From Macrothele yani (lineage: Eukaryota > Arthropoda > Arachnida > Araneae > Macrothelidae): a DNA stretch of 64,000 nucleotides. How positions within the stretch are numbered: position 1 is the first letter of the stretch; each line of letters begins with the position of its first letter. Positions 1 through 10,544 of this stretch are shown piece by piece. Under the pieces are notes generated by a model. It ran no database searches, was not told where the DNA came from, and saw nothing but the letters and a program-made list of their open reading frames with translations. Location of the stretch: the NCBI GenBank assembly GCA_039090855.1, contig CM077006.1:47749336-47813335 (forward strand). Reading direction: 5' to 3'. The position numbers and the translations under genes are program-made.

Positions 1-285
1 ATGGCTACAACACTGGTGGCGACATTACTTTGTGGTTTTGTTTTATTTATTGTTTGGATTTTGCAGGATGTTAAATGCATAACTTTGTGTATTAAAATTA
101 AACTGTTTTTATAATGAGCTGTCAGAAGTCCAAAAAAATGGTTTCACAATGATAAGGGATAGTTATTCAAAAGAGTGTCTTTTCTTCATGAAATCCAAAG
201 TTTCAGAGAGACATGTCTTTTGTAGCATATATTTGTGTGATTTCTTGATTGTGTACTGTGGGCAAAATGACTGTTTTCAACATAT
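1..285. other. Nothing recognised
   Basis: No coding similarity or repeat structure was seen in this short AT-rich lead-in. Confidence 0.5.
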
Positions 286-1213
286 TGTTGCGACCTTTGG
301 GCCTTAGATGTCAGGATGTCAAATTAATTCCGGACTGCGATTCGAATCACTGGATCCGCCAATACCTTGTTAGCCAATTAGCCGACACAGTACACCAATA
401 AACCAATGGAGGCACAGTATAACAATTAAAACAGGGATTTAATAGATATATGCATAAATTACACCAAATTCTTCATTAAATAATAATGGCTATAATTTCC
501 GGCCAGCTTTGGCCCTCTTCGGTGTTTCAGAAAATATGTCCTAACAAAAAGTCTGTTCGTTCACAATGAGCCGCAAATAAAATACTGGTAAAAAGTACTT
601 ACATAGGTCCTAGAGTATCCACAGTATTGATGACACCAAGAAAAAACAACACAACACTCACAAAGGGTAGTTTGATCTTAACTTCCATCACCGCTCATTC
701 TTTGCTGTGGCTAAAACGATGTCGTTCCCCGGTCACTGGAGGTACGTAATCAGACACACACACAAGATTTCTTCTCCTCTACTCGACACGAAGAGGCTAG
801 CGGTTACTTCAAAGCTCTCTCTCTCTCTCTCTCTCTGCAGGGGGTCTGCTTTGTTCCTGGGGCCAGGTGTTTTTCCTCTCCTCTCTGCATGAGTGAGGCA
901 ATTTCGTGATTATTTTATTTCTCTTTGCATTTCACCTGAAATGGCTCCTTACGGCAGGTATCGATGGTCCGGCAAGGTGAAGAAAGTTGCCAGGCAGATC
1001 TGGTGCTGGTTATTCCTCAGCTTGTGTTTTCAGCTGGCTTCACTTCTTATGCTCAGAATTGCAAGAGCACGCAGACGGCAAGCATTTTTTCTAGCTGGAG
1101 GAAAAATCCTTCCACATTCTCTCGGCTTAAAACGGATTCTGTCACTCTCAACAACAATCTCCCGTCTCCAAAAAGTTGGTAAACGGTGAATTCTAACATT
1201 TGAAACCGCGACA
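286..1213. mobile_element. Candidate solo LTR or short terminally inverted element
   Basis: The segment begins TGTTGCGACC and ends CCGCGACA, an inverted TGT...ACA pair as in LTRs. ACATAT occurs immediately at both borders (281-285 region and 1211-1216), so either a short target duplication overlaps the end or the match is chance. It contains AATAAA near 577, a (CT)11 run at 815-836, and no internal coding region. No second copy is present to prove it is an LTR. Confidence 0.27.
815..836. repeat. (CT)11 microsatellite
   Basis: Perfect CT dinucleotide run of 22 bases. Confidence 0.95.
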
Positions 1214-1804
1214 TATTTATTATAAACCGCTCTTCAAATCCAAGAGCTTTCCCATTGTTTTGCGCGCGGCACAGACAAAAGCTTCAAAAGCCTTTGCCGT
1301 CCAAACATTTTTGAGTCATGGGAAATAGCTTTTAAACTCTGACCCGTCCCATTTCCGTTTATGGGCTCTTTATTCTCGTGGCAAACGCCTGCAACTCGCC
1401 ACTTGAATTCCAAGTGCCAGCAGATCTTTTCTTAATATACCGGCCCTCGCAAGTGTTTAAATTATAACTCTGTGTTAATTGAAACCCCCAATCAAGTTTT
1501 AATTACCGGTAATTAGCCACGCCTCTCGCCAATTAATTATGCGAGGGGGATTGTCACAATATTAAGTAAAAACAACAACAACAACAAAAGCATGATGAAT
1601 ATGGGAGCTTTCAATTCTGTGAATCCTAATTCATTTGCAAAGCCTTTTGATGAATTAAAGTCCCTGATAAAGGAATGTTGGCTCTAGTGCAGAAAAACTA
1701 TTCATAGGTAAGAGTGTCCACAGCTAAATCATCAATAAATCTTGAAGTCTTGGCAAGATTTCACTCACTTGCATTTTTCCAATGCCCAGTTTATCTTCTA
1801 AAAC
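1214..1804. other. No gene recognised; short (CAA)n run
   Basis: AT-rich sequence with a short (CAA)n run around 1569-1587. I see no coding similarity, TIR or tRNA-like box. Confidence 0.5.
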
Positions 1805-1812
1805 GCGCACAC

Positions 1813-2483
1813 TAGGGTGGGCCGAAAAAAACATTTTTTTTAAATTTGCATATCACCTAGTGCGGAAAAGTTGCCATTTGGGTCAACAAGAATAACGAAA
1901 AAAAAGTTTTTTGAAATCGAACAGTATCGTGCATCTTCGCACGGCACACTAAGTTTGCGTTTTTCCGACCGCATTGGGTCGTAAGCAAATACGAATGGAA
2001 TTTTTGTAATTCGGATCGAGTAACCCCTAGTGCTGAAAAGTGTCCTTTAGTGTTTCCAATAACAGTGAAAAAAAAGCTTTGAAGTTGATCATATGCTATG
2101 TCTCCGCACTGCATGCGAAGTTCACCATGTTGTTCCCACATTTGGCTCGTAGGCCTAGGCTAGGTAAAGTCATCCTAGCATGTAGGGCATCGGAAAAATG
2201 CTTAGGAAATTGCACTGTTCTGAATGCACTGTGCGTGTGCATGTGTAGTACACTCAGTTTGCTTTGTAATGTGTAGCGTGTAGCTCTTCGCTTGCTTCCA
2301 GTGTCACATATGGGAACAACCAATCTCCATGAGGAGATGGCTACACTTCGAGTTCCACCCACCCTCCCTCTAGCTCATAATTTTATTTCTACATGGTATA
2401 TCTTGTTCGATAATATGCTTTACTCGAAAAATGTGGCATTAATTGCCGTGATGCAATTGTTGCTCTTATGAACAAATCTCTAC
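1813..2483 (+). repeat. Left terminal inverted repeat, ~671 bp
   Basis: Reverse complement of 4158-4828 with scattered mismatches. Matching landmarks include the run around CCTAGGCTAGG near 2154 and the block near 2340 that pairs with 4300. The outermost bases next to the GCGCACAC duplication also match. Confidence 0.85.
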
Positions 2484-3342
2484 TGGGCATCATTGCAGGC
2501 GATAGTCTCGAGGAGGTCATTGATAAAAACAAAATTATCCGTGAAAAAAATTAAGCTATCCAAGGATGTAAAGGAAAAAGCCTAGACAGACAGAAAAGTC
2601 GTTCTGGTTTGTGGACTCTATTTTGATGGAAGGAATGACTCAAATCTGTTCCTAGATAAGAAAGATGATAAATATTATCATTCCGAGAGGAAAGAAGAGC
2701 ACATTAATCTCTTGGAGGAGCCTCGATCGAAGTACCTCGGCCATGTGACCCCCACTTATGGTCATAGCAGAAGCATCGTAAACAACATCACTAATTTTTT
2801 AGAAGTTAATGGCATCGACTCAAGTTTTCTCATTGCTTTAAGGTGCGATGGAACTGTTATGAATACCGGCAGGAAAAACGGTGCTATACGTCAACTGGAA
2901 CTTCAGTTGCAATGTTCTTTGCAGTGGCTGGTGTGCTTATTCCATTTCACTATTTGCCTGATGAACTCGATGGTAAATCAACAGGTCCTACAACTCGTTC
3001 GGGAGAGATTGGGGCAGCTCTAGATGGCTGTGTAAACCTCCCAGTAGTTGACTTTGCAGCTATTCACGTAGAATGGACAGAACACACGAAAGAATTGCAG
3101 GATGCACGTGAACTGATTACCGACCAGCAGTATTTACTGGAAATCTGTTGCGCCGTGTCACAAGGAGACTGTGACGTCAGCCTTTCTGGAAGAAATCCAG
3201 GACCACTGTCACATTTGCGGTGGCTGACGACAGCTAACAGAGCCATGCAAACGGTGCTATATGTCAACTGGAACTTCGATTGGACTAAAATGTTGTCACT
3301 CAAAACCCATCGCAAACTTTTATCTGTTTTGCCAACAACATA

Positions 3343-3443
3343 ATGAAGGTATATGATCCGGTCTGGTTTTCCGTAAAGAAGAAGCCTTCGTGCACAGAAG
3401 GCTTTTTCTTTACGGAAAACCAGACCGGAGCATATACCTTCAT
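3343..3443. repeat. Near-perfect 47-bp-arm hairpin
   Basis: Arm 3343-3389 is the reverse complement of 3397-3443 with two mismatches and a 7-base spacer. The left arm is transposase coding sequence (IMKVYDPVWFSVKKKP), so this is a local inverted duplication of coding DNA, not a native terminator. It abuts the SINE block. Confidence 0.9.
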
Positions 3444-3768
3444 GAAAGAAATACGGAATTGCGCCATATAATACAAATTTTGAAGATGACAATCCGATTT
3501 TTGGCGTAAATGTGACAAGGATGGTAAGTCAGATAATATCCGAAAACTTTAAAATTTTCATCCTCCTGGAGCGGGACTCGAACCCGCGTCTCCCAGAAAA
3601 CGCCTAAGTATGCTAACCACTACATCACCCAGAACGACCAAGTTTCAAGTTTCCGATCAATTTGAATTTAACCGCCACAGGATTCGCTAGTCGAAGCAAC
3701 CGGCATTCATGTTTAGCGAATCTGGAGGTTAAGAATCCAATCCCGTGATTGCCCGGAGAAGCAGATAA
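3441..3768 (-). mobile_element. tRNA-derived SINE, complete unit of a dimer
   Basis: On the minus strand the head reads with an A-box-like TAGTGGTTAGCAT and a B box GGTTCGAGTCCC (3556-3640 region), then a body rich in AAATTTTGAAG-type sequence. The unit begins with CATGAAAGAAATACGG, which recurs at the start of the next unit, so the two lie in tandem. The pair interrupts the transposase reading frame of the surrounding transposon. Confidence 0.75.
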
Positions 3769-3914
3769 ACATGAAAGAAATACGGGATTACGCCATATAA
3801 TACAAATTTTGAAGATGACAATCCGATTTTTGGCGTAAATGTGACAAATATGGTAAGTCAGATAATATCCGAAAACTTGAAAATTTTCATCGTCCTGGAG
3901 CGGGACTCGAACCC
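3769..3914 (-). mobile_element. tRNA-derived SINE, partial second unit
   Basis: Repeats the body of the preceding unit almost identically and stops inside the B box (GACTCGAACCC at 3905-3914). The transposase frame resumes immediately after. Confidence 0.72.
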
Positions 3915-4157
3915 AAATTCAAAGTGCCACAGTTAAATTTGGATGCTAATGATTATTATGAGATGATCGACTGGACTAAAACACGTCTTATCAAACCACC
4001 CCTGACAAACCACATCTCAGACGAAGATCTGGATTGACTAATCGCAACTTTTGCTGCAGCTGGCAAAGAAATAACCAAGTTTCCCTGCCATACGCTAGTT
4101 GTGGAACATTGCGTGAAACTGGTGACCGAAGCAGCTGCTTCAGTGTGTGGATTAGAA

Positions 4158-4828
4158 GCTAGATATTCGTTCATAAGAGCAACAATTGCATCACAGCAAT
4201 TAATGCCATATTTTTCGAGTAAAGTGGATTACCGAACAAGATATACCACGTAGAAATAAAATTCTGAGCTGGAGGGAGGGTGGGCAGAACTCGAAGTGTA
4301 GCCATCTCCTCATGGTGATAGGTTGTTTTCATATGTGACATTGGAAGCAAGCGAAGAGCTACACATTACAAAAGCAAACTGAGTGTACTACTCATGCACA
4401 CGCATGGTGCGCTCCGAACAGTGCAATTTCCTAAGCATTTTTCCGATGCCCTACATGCTAGGATGCCTTTACCTAGCCTAGGCCTACGGGCCAAATGTGG
4501 GAAAAAAATGGTGAACTTCACATGCAGTGCGGAGACATAGCATATTGATCAACTTCAAAGCTTTTTTTTCACTGTTATTGGGAACACTTAAGGACACTTT
4601 TCAGCACTAGGGGTTACTCGATCCCAATTACAAAAAAATTCCATCTGTATTTGCTTATGACCCAATGCGGTCGGAAAAACGCAAACTTAGTGTGCCGTGC
4701 GGAGACGTAAGATATTGATCGATTTCAGAAAATTTTCTTTTGTTATTCTTCTTGACCCAAATGGCAACTTTTCTGCACTAGGCGATATGCAAATAAAAAA
4801 AAAAGTTTTTTTTTTTTGGCTCACCCTG
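4158..4828 (-). repeat. Right terminal inverted repeat, ~671 bp
   Basis: Pairs with 1813-2483. Its inner end is also the 3' coding end of the transposase (residues like FIRATIASQQLMPYF on the + strand), so the left arm carries a stray antisense copy of that coding end. Confidence 0.85.
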
Positions 4829-4836
4829 GCGCACAC

Positions 4837-5155
4837 TTAATTTTTCCTTTTCACTCAGCTCCACTATTTCATCTTTTTCTTCTAGAGTCAAGCGCTTGCG
4901 TTTGTGCAACATCTTAAAATCGATGCTTGAGAAATCTTTGCTTCACAGCTCGCTTGATGAGAAAAACCGACATGACTGATCAGATCAGATCATATGTAGA
5001 GAATTTTAGGAAGGGAGTGTCTGACCCCAGGTCTTAAACAACTCGTAGAAACAGAAAGCTAGGAGATTCGGGCTAGAGTGCCAGATAGGAAAGTGACACG
5101 GAAGCGGGAAAGAAAGGGGGAGAAAGACATCCTTATTTATTACCCGGGGTCCGAC
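4837..5155. other. Nothing recognised
   Basis: No coding similarity, TIR or tRNA-like box seen. Confidence 0.5.
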
Positions 5156-5345
5156 GGTTTAACGTGCTCATCCAATGCACGGCGGATATTTAGTGGTTCA
5201 AGCATTAGTAGCTGCCTAGGATTGAACCTGAGATTTCTCCGTAGCTGCCTGGGATTGAACCTGAGATTTCTCTGTAGCTGCCTGGGATTGAACCTGAAGT
5301 TTCTCAGTGGCAGTCACGAACATTGACCACTAGGCCATCCGTAGC
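5156..5345 (-). mobile_element. tRNA-like SINE head with triplicated B-box segment
   Basis: On the minus strand an A-box-like TGGCCTAGTGGTCAATG (5317-5333) is followed by three copies of a B-box-like GGTTCAATCCC. The three B boxes lie in a perfect-phase 33-bp tandem repeat at 5208-5240, 5241-5273 and 5274-5306. A normal tRNA-derived head has one B box. Confidence 0.55.
5208..5306. repeat. 33-bp x 3 tandem repeat
   Basis: Three consecutive 33-base units beginning GTAGCTGCCTGGGATTGAAC, differing at only a few positions. Confidence 0.92.
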
Positions 5346-5839
5346 CCACCTACGTGATTGTTGCAAACAAATGTGATTTCTAGTAATCTGGACTTGAAAT
5401 TGATCCCTGTGCACTGATCTTGACCTTACCAAACAACAAAAGATGAGTCCATTTTACCCACACCTGAATTGTGTTTTCATGTGTTTCAATCCAATTGTCA
5501 TTCCCGAATTAGCTGGCTTTGGGTGCTGGTCCCCGTTTCTGTGGTCTCGCCCCATTGGGAGCACCTGACGAGCTGGAAGGCAGTTTCTCCTGGTCAGATG
5601 TATGCATTCAAAGAGTAGGCCGGACAGTCAGGTGAGCACAAACGCTAATCCCTTTTGCAGTGATTTTGGACACTTACGCAGGGTACATAGCACTTAGCAC
5701 CTTACAATTTACTAGATCTTGAGAACAAAACGGTTAAAATTGAGAATGAGGAAGGCTAAAATAGCAAAAAGGAAAAATTTTGTGAGTTTAGGCGAATCAC
5801 GCCCCTAAGAATTCCTAGAATCGAAAGCAAATTGTCCGT

Positions 5840-5999
5840 TATGTTTCACTTTAAGTGTGTCCGCTACTGTTTTTTAGAATGTCCGCTATTAAGAAGTGAA
5901 TGCCCCATAAGAAGCCATGCATTTCTGCAGGGGAATAAAAAATGTCCGTTATAGAGAGAGCCCGCTATTAAGAAGTGTCCGTTAATGGAAGTTTTACTG
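5840..5999 (-). mobile_element. Pogo/Tigger-like terminal fragment
   Basis: Read on the minus strand from 5999 the end is CAGTAAAACTTCCATTAACG, next to a TA at 6000-6001, with repeated GTCCGTTA / CCGCTATTAAGAAG motifs inward. This is the usual Tigger/pogo terminal pattern. The opposite end is not found, so it is a relic. Confidence 0.5.
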
Positions 6000-6001
6000 T
6001 A

Positions 6002-6317
6002 TAATTTTTAGAGAAAAGTTTGAAGCTGAAAAACAATTTCAAGATATGTCTGGCAGTTGGGGGTGCAATTTTTTTATGATACTGCACGATTTCAGTATTT
6101 CAATTTAATACATTATAATTGATAGTGGCTCCTTTCTGTATGATGTCTGCCAGAATAACACCTTTTGTGTCCAAATAACTGTTAAATAAACTTTTAAGTT
6201 CAATATGAAGCCTTGAATTTTTTTTCTGGTAGATAGTGCACGTTATACTACTCCACATAGTATCTCTTTAATCTACTGTCTCCCATATAATCATCATTCA
6301 AGAAATGTGAAAATTAC
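6002..6317. other. Nothing recognised
   Basis: AT-rich sequence, no supported feature. Confidence 0.5.
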
Positions 6318-6412
6318 ATCACCCTGGAATGAAAATCGAACCCACATCTCCCAACTTAATTAAAGCATGTTGCCATTACACCACCTGGGACAGCCAAGTT
6401 CAGAGCAACTGA
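6318..6412 (-). mobile_element. tRNA-derived SINE head fragment
   Basis: On the minus strand it reads CCAGGTGGTGTAATGGCAAC (A box) and later GGGTTCGATTTTC (B box), the same head architecture as the other SINEs here. Confidence 0.6.
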
Positions 6413-7088
6413 AACCAAGCAGATGTAAAATAGGAATTTGAACAATGTCCCAGATATGTATTAGTCCAAGAAATTCCTACTTTACTGTAGCATTGATCAG
6501 GGGTACAGAAAATTTTCAGGCCCAATATTTCCGCAGAACACATTTTTTTTTGCTCGAAATTTCCCCCAAAACTGTATACAAGTTTAAGCAATTATTATAA
6601 TATATGTTGACGATTAAGACCTACCTTTAAAACCTATTACTTAAAAATTGAAAAAAAAAAAAAAAAACCACACACTAATAATTATTCCAATGAATAAAAT
6701 GAAAACAATCTTACATTGATGGGTGACGTCAGTTGTCACCAAGAAATGGCAGCCTTCCCGTCTCTATGTGAAGGTTGTCAATTACCTTTGACGTCTTACC
6801 AGTCACCCCAGTATTTTTGAGCACACAACTAATAATAAAACACAAAATCATACTTGTTGTATAATCACCATTAATAAATTAAAAAATAGTTACATGCCAC
6901 ACCACAGAGTATAAAGCGCCTCACTTTATAATAAACTGCACACAAACAACGGTATGAATAACACCTGTAGCACACAAACAGCAACCAAAAAACCATGTTT
7001 CCCGGGTGAAATCGCTACCAATAGAGCTCACTGCAGATGCGCTTGAAGTCAAAGCTTGGTGTTGCGCACCTAAGCTTATAAATATAAA
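6413..7088. other. No gene recognised; A-rich run
   Basis: Holds a poly-A run near 6650-6667 and otherwise nondescript AT-rich sequence. Confidence 0.5.
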
Positions 7089-7090
7089 TA

Positions 7091-7155
7091 CAGTAGAGCG
7101 TCCAAAATCCGAACTAATTGAAACCACTGGTAGTTCGGATTGGAGGACAATTTGT
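7091..7155 (+). mobile_element. Pogo/Tigger-like MITE end
   Basis: TA at 7089-7090 is followed by CAGTAGAGCGTCC and AATCCGAACTAATTG, with an inverted AGTTCGGATT just inside. This is typical of Tigger terminal repeats. No right end was found. Confidence 0.45.
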
Positions 7156-8261
7156 TTTTACTTTCAGTTTCCTCATTCCATACTTCTGGCTTTTAGATCA
7201 AAAGACAGTGTTTCCTCCTATGTTTACTAAAAAGGTCTCTGGGACAACCTTTTAACAACACAGTGAGGCACCGCATTTCTGCCCTTTCAACAGATTTGGC
7301 TCTGAGCGATTTATCGCTTCCTCCTGTTCTCTCATTCTACAAATGGGGAAACTGCTCTGATCAGTCTGTTCAGGATTTTTATCTGTTCTTTCACATTCTT
7401 CTCCTTCCTCTCTAACAATGCAGGCAAAGAAGGCTGGGTGGTACCAAACAAAAGTGATTCAGTCCTGGGAATATAAACATTAAACTTAAATTCAAAATGT
7501 GTGAAACATTTTGGTGTTCTTGGGGAAAACAGTGGTGGGGCAGAAAGGTTTTAAAATTAACAGCAAAAAAAAAAATTCTATAATTAACTATAATTTATTT
7601 CATTCTAACATTTCAGGCGTCTAATTGTGCCAGATAATTTTACTGAATGAAATTTAAATTAGACATAAATCCTTTGAAAAACGAATCAGTCATTCGCTTT
7701 TAAATGTCCAGAACCCCCAGTAATTTTTAAATTGGCGCCTATGACACATTCGCTGCCATTAGTTTTGGAAACGTTTATTAGTATGACTAGTGGTTGCATC
7801 GTACTTGTTACTCCGCCTTGGCATTAGTAAAGTCATTAGGGTTCGGTGAATTGTCTGCCAGCGGCAGTCCGCAGTACATCACCGTGCTCATAACCTCTTG
7901 TATTCGTAGCGACACGACATTTGTCAAAATGACTACCTGATTACTGTACAGTAAATTACTCTTATCTTTAGCATTATATTCGTTGTTAATAAGTCATATT
8001 TTCGTTTTATTATTGCTATTATTATTATTATTATTACTACTACTACTACTATTTTAATTACCACTGGGCAAAAATATCCCTAGAACTGTTTTAATTTCCC
8101 CCGAACCTCATTCGCGCTTTCAGACATATTCCGCACCCCTGGCATTGATGACCATTTCACTTCCATGTGAAATGCACACATAGCACATATCTGAAAATTG
8201 CAAGAACACTTCTGAAAGTTGATCAGATTCCTAAGCTGCATCTTCTTTGCTTCAGTTGTTT
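7156..8261. other. No gene recognised; one microsatellite
   Basis: AT-rich. It contains a compound (ATT)n(ACT)n microsatellite at about 8010-8055 and nothing else I can support. Confidence 0.5.
8010..8055. repeat. Compound (ATT)n(ACT)n microsatellite
   Basis: Trinucleotide run changing from ATT to ACT units. Confidence 0.9.
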
Positions 8262-8264
8262 GAA

Positions 8265-8392
8265 AATTCATTATCCTGGGGGTGCAATGGTTGCATGCTC
8301 AAATGTAAATCAGGAGATGCGTTTTCAATTCCCATTCCAGGGTGACATAATTTTTAAGTTTTCTGAAGCATGGCTACATGGGAAACAGTAGA
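8265..8392 (+). mobile_element. tRNA-derived SINE, degraded
   Basis: Reads CTGGGGGTGCAATGGTTGCA, then a degraded B box (TTTTCAATTCCC), then CCAGGGTGACATAATTTTTA and a tail with CTACATGGGAAACAG. These match in order the better SINE copy at 60870-61050. Confidence 0.6.
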
Positions 8393-9660
8393 TAATATGG
8401 CGATAATGATATTTGTACAGTCAATCCTCGAACTATCGCCAGTCAATCTACTGCCACCCTTGCATGTATGCTTTGTGAATTATTGCTGTCATACAATGAT
8501 TAGTGTAAGTAGACCAATACTAAAGCAACCTCAACTTTTTTGGATCATATCACCAAGTCTGGCATAAACAGTGCTTTCACTGAGTCTAAAAATAATGACC
8601 CACATTAAAATTCATTTAGAAAACTTAAACTCTGTGTTGTCTTGGAAAGGGACACAAGCCTGCTTCTCTGAACTTCTAATGTACCATTCAGGTGAAGGAT
8701 CTTGACAATTTCCATACATTTAATGGCCTAAAAGAGAAGCAGCAGTAGCAACTGAAAAGTGTTATGGAAATTAATCGGTATTAAATTTTTAATCACATGA
8801 AAATTGTGAAAGCTCATTTCTCAATGTAGATCAGACATGCATCTGTAGAGATGCTCGTTGTTTTGAGTATATGTATATGTAGAAATCAGTAGGTGCTGAA
8901 TCATATTGTGTTTCAGGATGATGTGAACTGAGATTTTCTACTTTATTGTCACTATGAATTGCAGTTATTAGAGACACCTCTGTGCCAGTTGTACTAAATT
9001 AAAAAAAAAGTTTTCAGGAGAAATTATAAGTATTTCACCTGCATTTCAAGATTATTGAATGACACATCAATGCCTGATCGTATTTTTTTATTTATTAAAG
9101 ACACATAATGAGTTTTTTTTTAATTAAAGACACATCAATGCCTGATCATATTTTTCCAGTTTCTTTGAAATAGTGGTTAAGGATTTTTCCAACTCAGTTT
9201 TGAGGAAAATGTGTAGATATATGCTTCATTTTATCATTGCATCTAGCTGTAGAGTAGATCCTTAAAAAAATCATAAGGAGTTTCTGCTTGTGACTATGCA
9301 TATCCAGTCGATTCCACTGCATTTTGTGATATACGAAGATATCTAAAATTCCTTTGAAAATGAGAAAACATAAAAAAAAATCCCTGGTTCTTATAGGAAA
9401 CAATGCCGTAAGGATAGTTTGAATCCTTTTTCTTTTCTTTTAATGCTGTGCTCATTGTCAGTACGTTGTCTTTACTGCATGTGAACAATCCTTGTCTCTT
9501 TCCCTTGTTTCCTGATATTTTTGTGGCTTCTCCAATATAAAACCCTACTTTAGGATTTCTTACCTTTTATTCCTTAGATATTTCTCCTGTGATGTTAAGC
9601 ACACGCTATTCAAATATGTTCGTGGAAACTGTTATTCTTTTATTAGTTATATTTTATGTA
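8393..9660. other. No gene recognised
   Basis: AT-rich. A 19-base direct repeat (GACACATCAATGCCTGATC) occurs at 9061-9079 and 9129-9147. No coding similarity found. Confidence 0.5.
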
Positions 9661-9664
9661 CAGG

Positions 9665-9707
9665 GTATTTCTAAACTGTTGGGCCAAACTTTGGAAACTT
9701 GTTCTAC
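9665..9707 (+). repeat. Outer inverted repeat, left arm
   Basis: TTTCTAAAC...GGCCAAAC...GGAAACTTGTT pairs with the complement of 12919-12959, about 85% identical, with weaker pairing continuing inward. It may be the end of an older element that hosts the Penelope pair. Confidence 0.5.
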
Positions 9708-10544
9708 CACCAATTCTGATGAGATGAGTCATAGGGCCAGCGCTTTCGTACAGAGATGTTAGTAAAGTTTTCCTACGAGGGTGTTAGTAAAGTTGCACAC
9801 CAAGTGCTTCACAAATGAATGGAGGCTCATAGCGAGATGTGGGACAAACAGGATTAGTGTAAGTGCCATAGAGCAAAAATGTCAACTACAAAGTTGGTGA
9901 GCATTTTTTTCTTTGTTACAAATTGGTCGTTAAATGTGGGGTCAAAGGACGAATTTAGGCCGTACACTGAGGATGCAAAAACATCCAGTTGTATTTCTAA
10001 GTGGTGCGTGCAGTAAGTTGTTTTCTTGAGATGGCAGAAACCCTAAATTACAGAGGGGATACATTCTGACACTGGAATCTACCCCCTCCCCTTGTAAGAA
10101 ACTGCTGGGTTACTTTTGTCAGTTGCAATTTTATCTGCTTGCATACTGTAATTTGTTTCAACAGGGATGGGGGGAGTCTAGGTTCATGATATATTCCCTC
10201 TTTTGTTCAGGGTTTCTGTCATCTCTGGATCTGGACAGCAATTGAATGATATTCCTCTTCTTAGAAATACCCTTGGATATTTTTGCCTCCTCAGTGTGCA
10301 GCCTTAAATTCGACTGTTGAACCCAACCTTTTACGATTGATTTGTAACCAACAGAAAACATAATTTTTGCTCTGATATTTTTGAATTTCAGGGAGCTAAG
10401 TTAGTGAATTTGTCACTTGGAGCACTGAAGTCAAGTTGATGGGATTGGTCCTCTGGTATTCACACCAATCCTGTTGGTTCAACATCATTATGAGCCTCTA
10501 TTTGGCTGTGATGCTGCTGCTGTGAGACTTGATTATACACCTTG
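9708..10544. other. No gene recognised; weak inverted similarity
   Basis: GAGGCTCATA and AACAGGATTxGTGT motifs near 9827-9860 recur inverted near 10460-10497, suggesting remains of another terminally inverted repeat. Confidence 0.35.

Larger units (their letters stand above)
2601..4255 (+). pseudogene. Transposase relic of the long-TIR element
   Basis: Two open pieces, 2601-3023 and an overlapping frame to 3343, then a resumed frame at 3915-4255, give one protein in order. Landmarks are EEPRSKYLGHVTP, then ALRCDGTVMNTG, then LQWLVCLFHF, then DELDGKSTGPTT, then LPVVDF, then SGRNPGPLSHLRWLTTANR. After the SINE block come FKVPQLNLDANDYYEMIDWT and FPCHTLVVEHCVKLVTEAA. I recognise this as an uncharacterised transposase-like family seen in many invertebrate genomes, with features such as CDGTxxNTG and RWLTTANR; I do not have a firm superfamily name. 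A frameshift near 2960, an in-frame stop near 4037 and the SINE insertion make it non-functional. Confidence 0.7.
1813..4828. mobile_element. 3.0-kb DNA transposon with ~670-bp terminal inverted repeats
   Basis: The ends are TAGGGTGGGCC on the left and the complement of CAGGGTGAGCC on the right. They are flanked by an exact 8-bp duplication GCGCACAC at 1805-1812 and 4829-4836. The inverted arms are long, about 1813-2483 against 4158-4828, and diverge mainly by point changes. An 8-bp duplication and CAGGGTG-like ends fit the hAT superfamily, but arms this long are unusual for hAT, so the superfamily is left open (Zisupton-like elements also duplicate 8 bp). A decayed transposase lies inside, cut by two SINE units (3441-3914) and next to a near-perfect hairpin. 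The last part of the transposase lies inside the right arm. Confidence 0.85.

Noticed and set aside
1857..2362. Coding regions within the left arm of the long-TIR element
   Set aside because: Open frames on both strands here come from inverted-repeat sequence, are short and have no family features.
3555..3640. tRNA gene on the minus strand
   Set aside because: It has A and B boxes but no complete cloverleaf or aminoacyl stem, and the same sequence is repeated with a SINE body, so it is a SINE head. The same applies at 6318, 32359 and 60880.
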